DNA of 64,000 nucleotides from Dicaeum eximium (Eukaryota > Chordata > Aves > Passeriformes > Dicaeidae): positions 62,001-126,000 of the forward strand of contig VWZP01008261.1 of NCBI GenBank assembly GCA_013396995.1. Direction: 5' to 3'. The notes below the pieces were generated by a model that saw only the letters and a list, made by a program, of their open reading frames with translations, was not told the origin of the DNA and did no database searches. Of the stretch, positions 61,030 to 64,000 are shown piece after piece. Made by a program: the position numbers and the translations under genes. How positions within the stretch are numbered: the stretch's first letter is position 1; each line of letters starts with the position of its first letter.

Positions 61030-61035
61030 AATAAA
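61030..61035 (+). terminator. LTR polyadenylation signal
   Basis: AATAAA lies 176 bases before the LTR end, followed by a T-rich and then TG-rich sequence. This is the expected place for the R/U5 poly(A) signal. Confidence 0.6.
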
Positions 61036-61211
61036 TTCATTTCATATCTCCAATTGGAGCCTGTTTTGCCCTCTGATGAAGGATCTCTCCCAGTCCTCAG
61101 CTCAATCCATGAACCCTTCATTAAATTTTCTCTCCCCAGTCCAGCTGCAGAGGGGAGTGAGGGAGTGGCTTTGGTGGGTGCCAGGAACCTGACCAGTGTC
61201 AAACCTCTACA

Positions 61212-61216
61212 GCTAT
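61212..61216. repeat. Target-site duplication, right
   Basis: GCTAT directly follows the CA end of the LTR and is identical to the left copy. Confidence 0.85.
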
Positions 61217-64000
61217 CCAGCACAACAAAGCAGCTCCCCTTGAGGACTAATCTAACCTTGTTTCCTATTTATCTGTGTACTTCACAAATTCTCTCTGGTA
61301 CGATTTCAAAATTAATCTATTTTGGTTATGATTCTCCTGATGAAAGAATGCAAGTTTAGAGTTTGTCCTTTGACAGACTTGGAATCATTTGTTTCAGATG
61401 ATGAATGACTATCATTTGTAGTCTTTTGCTGGTTGTTTTTGCAATGATTGATGCCCAAAAGCTCCCTGAACAGAATAATTTAGAAGAAAAGATTCTGCAG
61501 ACAAATATTTAAGCTAAAATGACAAACAGAACAAGTACAGTTAGTAAAACAAAAATAACCAAAAAAGGAAGATGACTAAGAAATGTTTTGTATTCTTTTG
61601 TCTGTGAACTATAAGACTTTAAATCTTTTGTTGTTCCCATTCAATAAGGTATTTAAGCAGTACCAGAAATGCTTAAAGTAAAATACACACACGACTTTCT
61701 CAGTGTTATAAAAAATCTCATCTACAAGGATAAAATATTTGGCCTTTTTTTTTTTTATCCCTGCTCCTAGATCTGTTTCAAAGGAGTTACTGTCTGGCCC
61801 CATCTTCAATCACTGGGCACAATTATTACAGTACTCTTTCTACTAAAAATAAATGGTACAGAAGAAATGTCATAGCCTGGTGACCCAGGCAAGGACAAAT
61901 GAAATGTTTTAAAGAGTGGCCATTAACTATAATTTCTCTTATATGTTGTATATTGGCCTCTTCAGTAAGCAAATCTTTTTATATCAGAAATCTAATTACC
62001 AAAGTCCCTTTGAAGCCTCAGAGAAACTTATTAGCAAAGGATTTATGGCAATTTTGAATTGGTTTTAGAAAGGTACATCACGTTTGCAGCTGGGACTCAG
62101 CGTGTAGAACAGCTGTCCTGACAGAGTCCTTGCACCAGTGTGATGACATCCTGCCAGCTCTTTAAAACATTAAAGCATCTGGTTCACATTTAATTTTTGG
62201 ACTCAGATGACTTACCTGCATTGCATTTTGCTGTAGGGCATTTCATTCATTATTTATTGTACATATGTGCTAAAAAAACCAGCAATTGTGTGTGTGCCAC
62301 AAAAGCCTCACTGGCTCTTTACAGGACAGCACATCAGCATACATTTTCAGTAAATCAAGCAGATTAAAAAAGCAAAAACAGTGTTCCCCGAATTTATGAA
62401 AAACTGATTGAGCCAATTAAATTTCTGAAAAAAATTAAGTTCCTTAAAATTAAAATCCTGAAAAATTTCTTGAAAATGCCTGAATTTCTCACTGGAAAAT
62501 TACCATTACTGTTCTAGTAGTGCTCAGACAGCTCACAGTGCACATCTGAGCTGAACACATCGCCAACCCTGAAACTCCTTTCCCCTGTCACGGGCATAAT
62601 TTGATGCTAACAGCAGCCAGCTCATGTCAGCCTTGGTTTGCTAAAGCGAATGATCAGCGTGAAATACTATAATTTCCTAATTTTATTTTTGAGGGTATAT
62701 ATCTGGTACAAAAGAGTGAGTAACAGCCTGTTGCCTCATCACCTGTTGCCTCATAAATCTGAAGACTGTTTCCAGTTCCAGTGGCATAAAACATGCACTT
62801 CAGGTAAAGTAATTCCACAAGCAAAATGGCCAAGGTGCCAAAGTGCTGGAAATCAAAGCATTAAAATTCCTGACATTAGGGTGGTTTTTAATTATATACA
62901 AATATACAAAGGTTTTGTATAGGCAGCTGTTGGAAAAGGTACACACAGGCAGCATCCCTGCTACTGCCATGGCATGTGCTGTATAAAATTTATTGACCCT
63001 CAGCAGTTGAAAGCCCTGTGATGCAGAGCTGTTATCTGTGTGCAGGCAGGAATGAAGCAGACATTGGCTGTGCCCCTGGGCTGATCAGCTGCAGGGAAGC
63101 TGGCAGGAGCAGAGCTCAGCAGTGATTTCTCCCCTGAGCTCCTGCACCAGGAGCAGGAGGAGTGCTCTGGAGGAACTCACTGCTGGCTGGATCCTCAGCA
63201 AGGAAAGAAAACATCTGATGTAGAAACACCTACAGAAACATATTGATGCAAACCCTGGGATTGGGCATGATTTAGGATTATGTCTCCCCAGCTAAAGTGA
63301 AGATATTGCTTCATATTGAAAAAAAAATTTATGCATAGTAACTTTGGAATAAAATAGTTCCATAGTGCTTTGGTAGCTGTCATGGTAAGAAGCAAAGGAA
63401 ACACTACAGAGATGCATAATTCACATAAAATCTGAGATGCCATTGTTAATAATTTTACTGCCATCCCACTGAAACTGCAGAGCAAATAATATATATCTCC
63501 TAGAATTTACAATTATTGGTATTTGTACTGGCCTCAGGAAAATAATTCAGATGCAGAAGTTGTCTTCTGTGTTTCCTCTCCTCAACCCAATACAGGTGCT
63601 TAGACAATTAAATTTTCAATTCAATTTTCCCAAAATAAACATTAAGGGAGTTAAATCTAAACTACATAGGTAAACATGAAAGTTAAAATGTTTAAAACTT
63701 AGGAAAATGAAACAACTATTTAACCCAAGGTTCTGAGTTTTAAGCAATTTCCTTTCTTATTTCAAGGCAGATTTCCTTCATTATTGCTGTTGGTACCATT
63801 CCTACTGTGATGATTTATCAGTTGTTTTATGTGCCTTCTATTTGGGACTGGAATTATCCTACATTCCTACATTCTGCAAGCTCTTCATGACTGAGCTCCT
63901 ACCATGATTCTACTGAGCCTAACTTGCCTGGTTTCTGCTCTGCACAGGGCACATAGTCTTTTTGCACATGAAATTAATAAAAAATATTGCAGGGCTAATA
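61217..64000. other. Unique noncoding stretch to window end
   Basis: No gene or known repeat. T and A runs occur at 61746-61757 and 63320-63328. The block 63000-63190 is GC-richer and contains GAGCTCCTGCACCAGGAGCA, a small inverted repeat, but no identifiable element. Open frames are below 100 codons. Confidence 0.6.

Larger units (their letters stand above)
60039..61211 (+). mobile_element. Nearly intact solo LTR of an avian ERV (ERVL-like)
   Basis: The element starts TGTAGGGGGTTTGCACAGCC and ends with CA at 61210-61211. GCTAT lies directly before it (60034-60038) and directly after it (61212-61216), a perfect five-base target-site duplication. Five bases is the size typical of ERVL-class insertions. 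Internal layout fits an LTR: a TATATATATAAAT stretch at 60230-60242, a long GC-rich middle with repeated GGAGCAGG words, an AATAAA signal at 61030-61035, and a U5-like end containing GCCTGTTTTGCCCTCTGATG and TTTTCTCTCCCCAGTCCAGC. The sequence agrees with an abundant avian LTR as I remember it. There is no gag, pol or env nearby, so it is a solo LTR left by recombination between two LTRs. The open frames inside (137 codons minus at 60317-60730 and 130 codons plus at 60967-61359) are by-products. Confidence 0.87.

Overview
The window looks like nuclear DNA from a bird, most likely a passerine. The evidence is three CR1 non-LTR retrotransposon 3' ends of avian type (12449-12737, 28445-28690, 37122-37355) and several endogenous-retrovirus-type LTRs, one of them with intact ends and a target-site duplication (60034-61216). 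The background is AT-rich, poor in CpG and full of short homopolymers, with one 48-base assembly gap (43288-43335) and two single ambiguous bases. The species assignment is an inference from repeat types recalled from memory, not from a database search.

I recognise no protein-coding gene, exon, tRNA, rRNA or known microRNA. The longest open frames are 150-168 codons (4577-5083, 31499-31951, 31881-32351, 38453-38929). They resemble no family I know, lie in slightly GC-richer patches, and are about what chance gives in 64 kb read in six frames. The window is best read as intergenic or deep intronic DNA. Bacterial features such as operons, ribosome binding sites and CRISPR do not apply.

Layout. 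1-11 kb: unique AT-rich sequence with one CpG-retaining block (6280-6667) that could be a conserved regulatory element. 11-13 kb: a probable minus-strand LTR, then a CR1 end followed by a long A tract. 13-28 kb: mostly unique, with an AT-only island (17925-18095), a 63-bp-period duplication (19301-19403) and a striking near-perfect palindrome (21717-21785). 28-35 kb: a second CR1 end, small slippage duplications and a GC-richer unassigned block. 35.5-37.5 kb: a 321-bp segment, half of it CR1, present twice in opposite orientation. Its left copy is bracketed by ~117-bp direct repeats. 38-46 kb: unique sequence, the gap and TA/TG microsatellites. 46.8-50.8 kb: two near-identical CpG-rich copies (181 and 175 bp) in opposite orientation enclose 3.6 kb that contains another minus-strand LTR. 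51-60 kb: unique sequence plus a probable LTR near 55.5 kb. 60.0-61.2 kb: an almost complete solo LTR carrying an internal four-unit minisatellite. 61.2-64 kb: unique.

I found no new molecular system. What deserves a second look is structural: two separate inverted-duplication structures, the palindrome, the solo LTR with its internal tandem expansion, and the CpG-retaining block.
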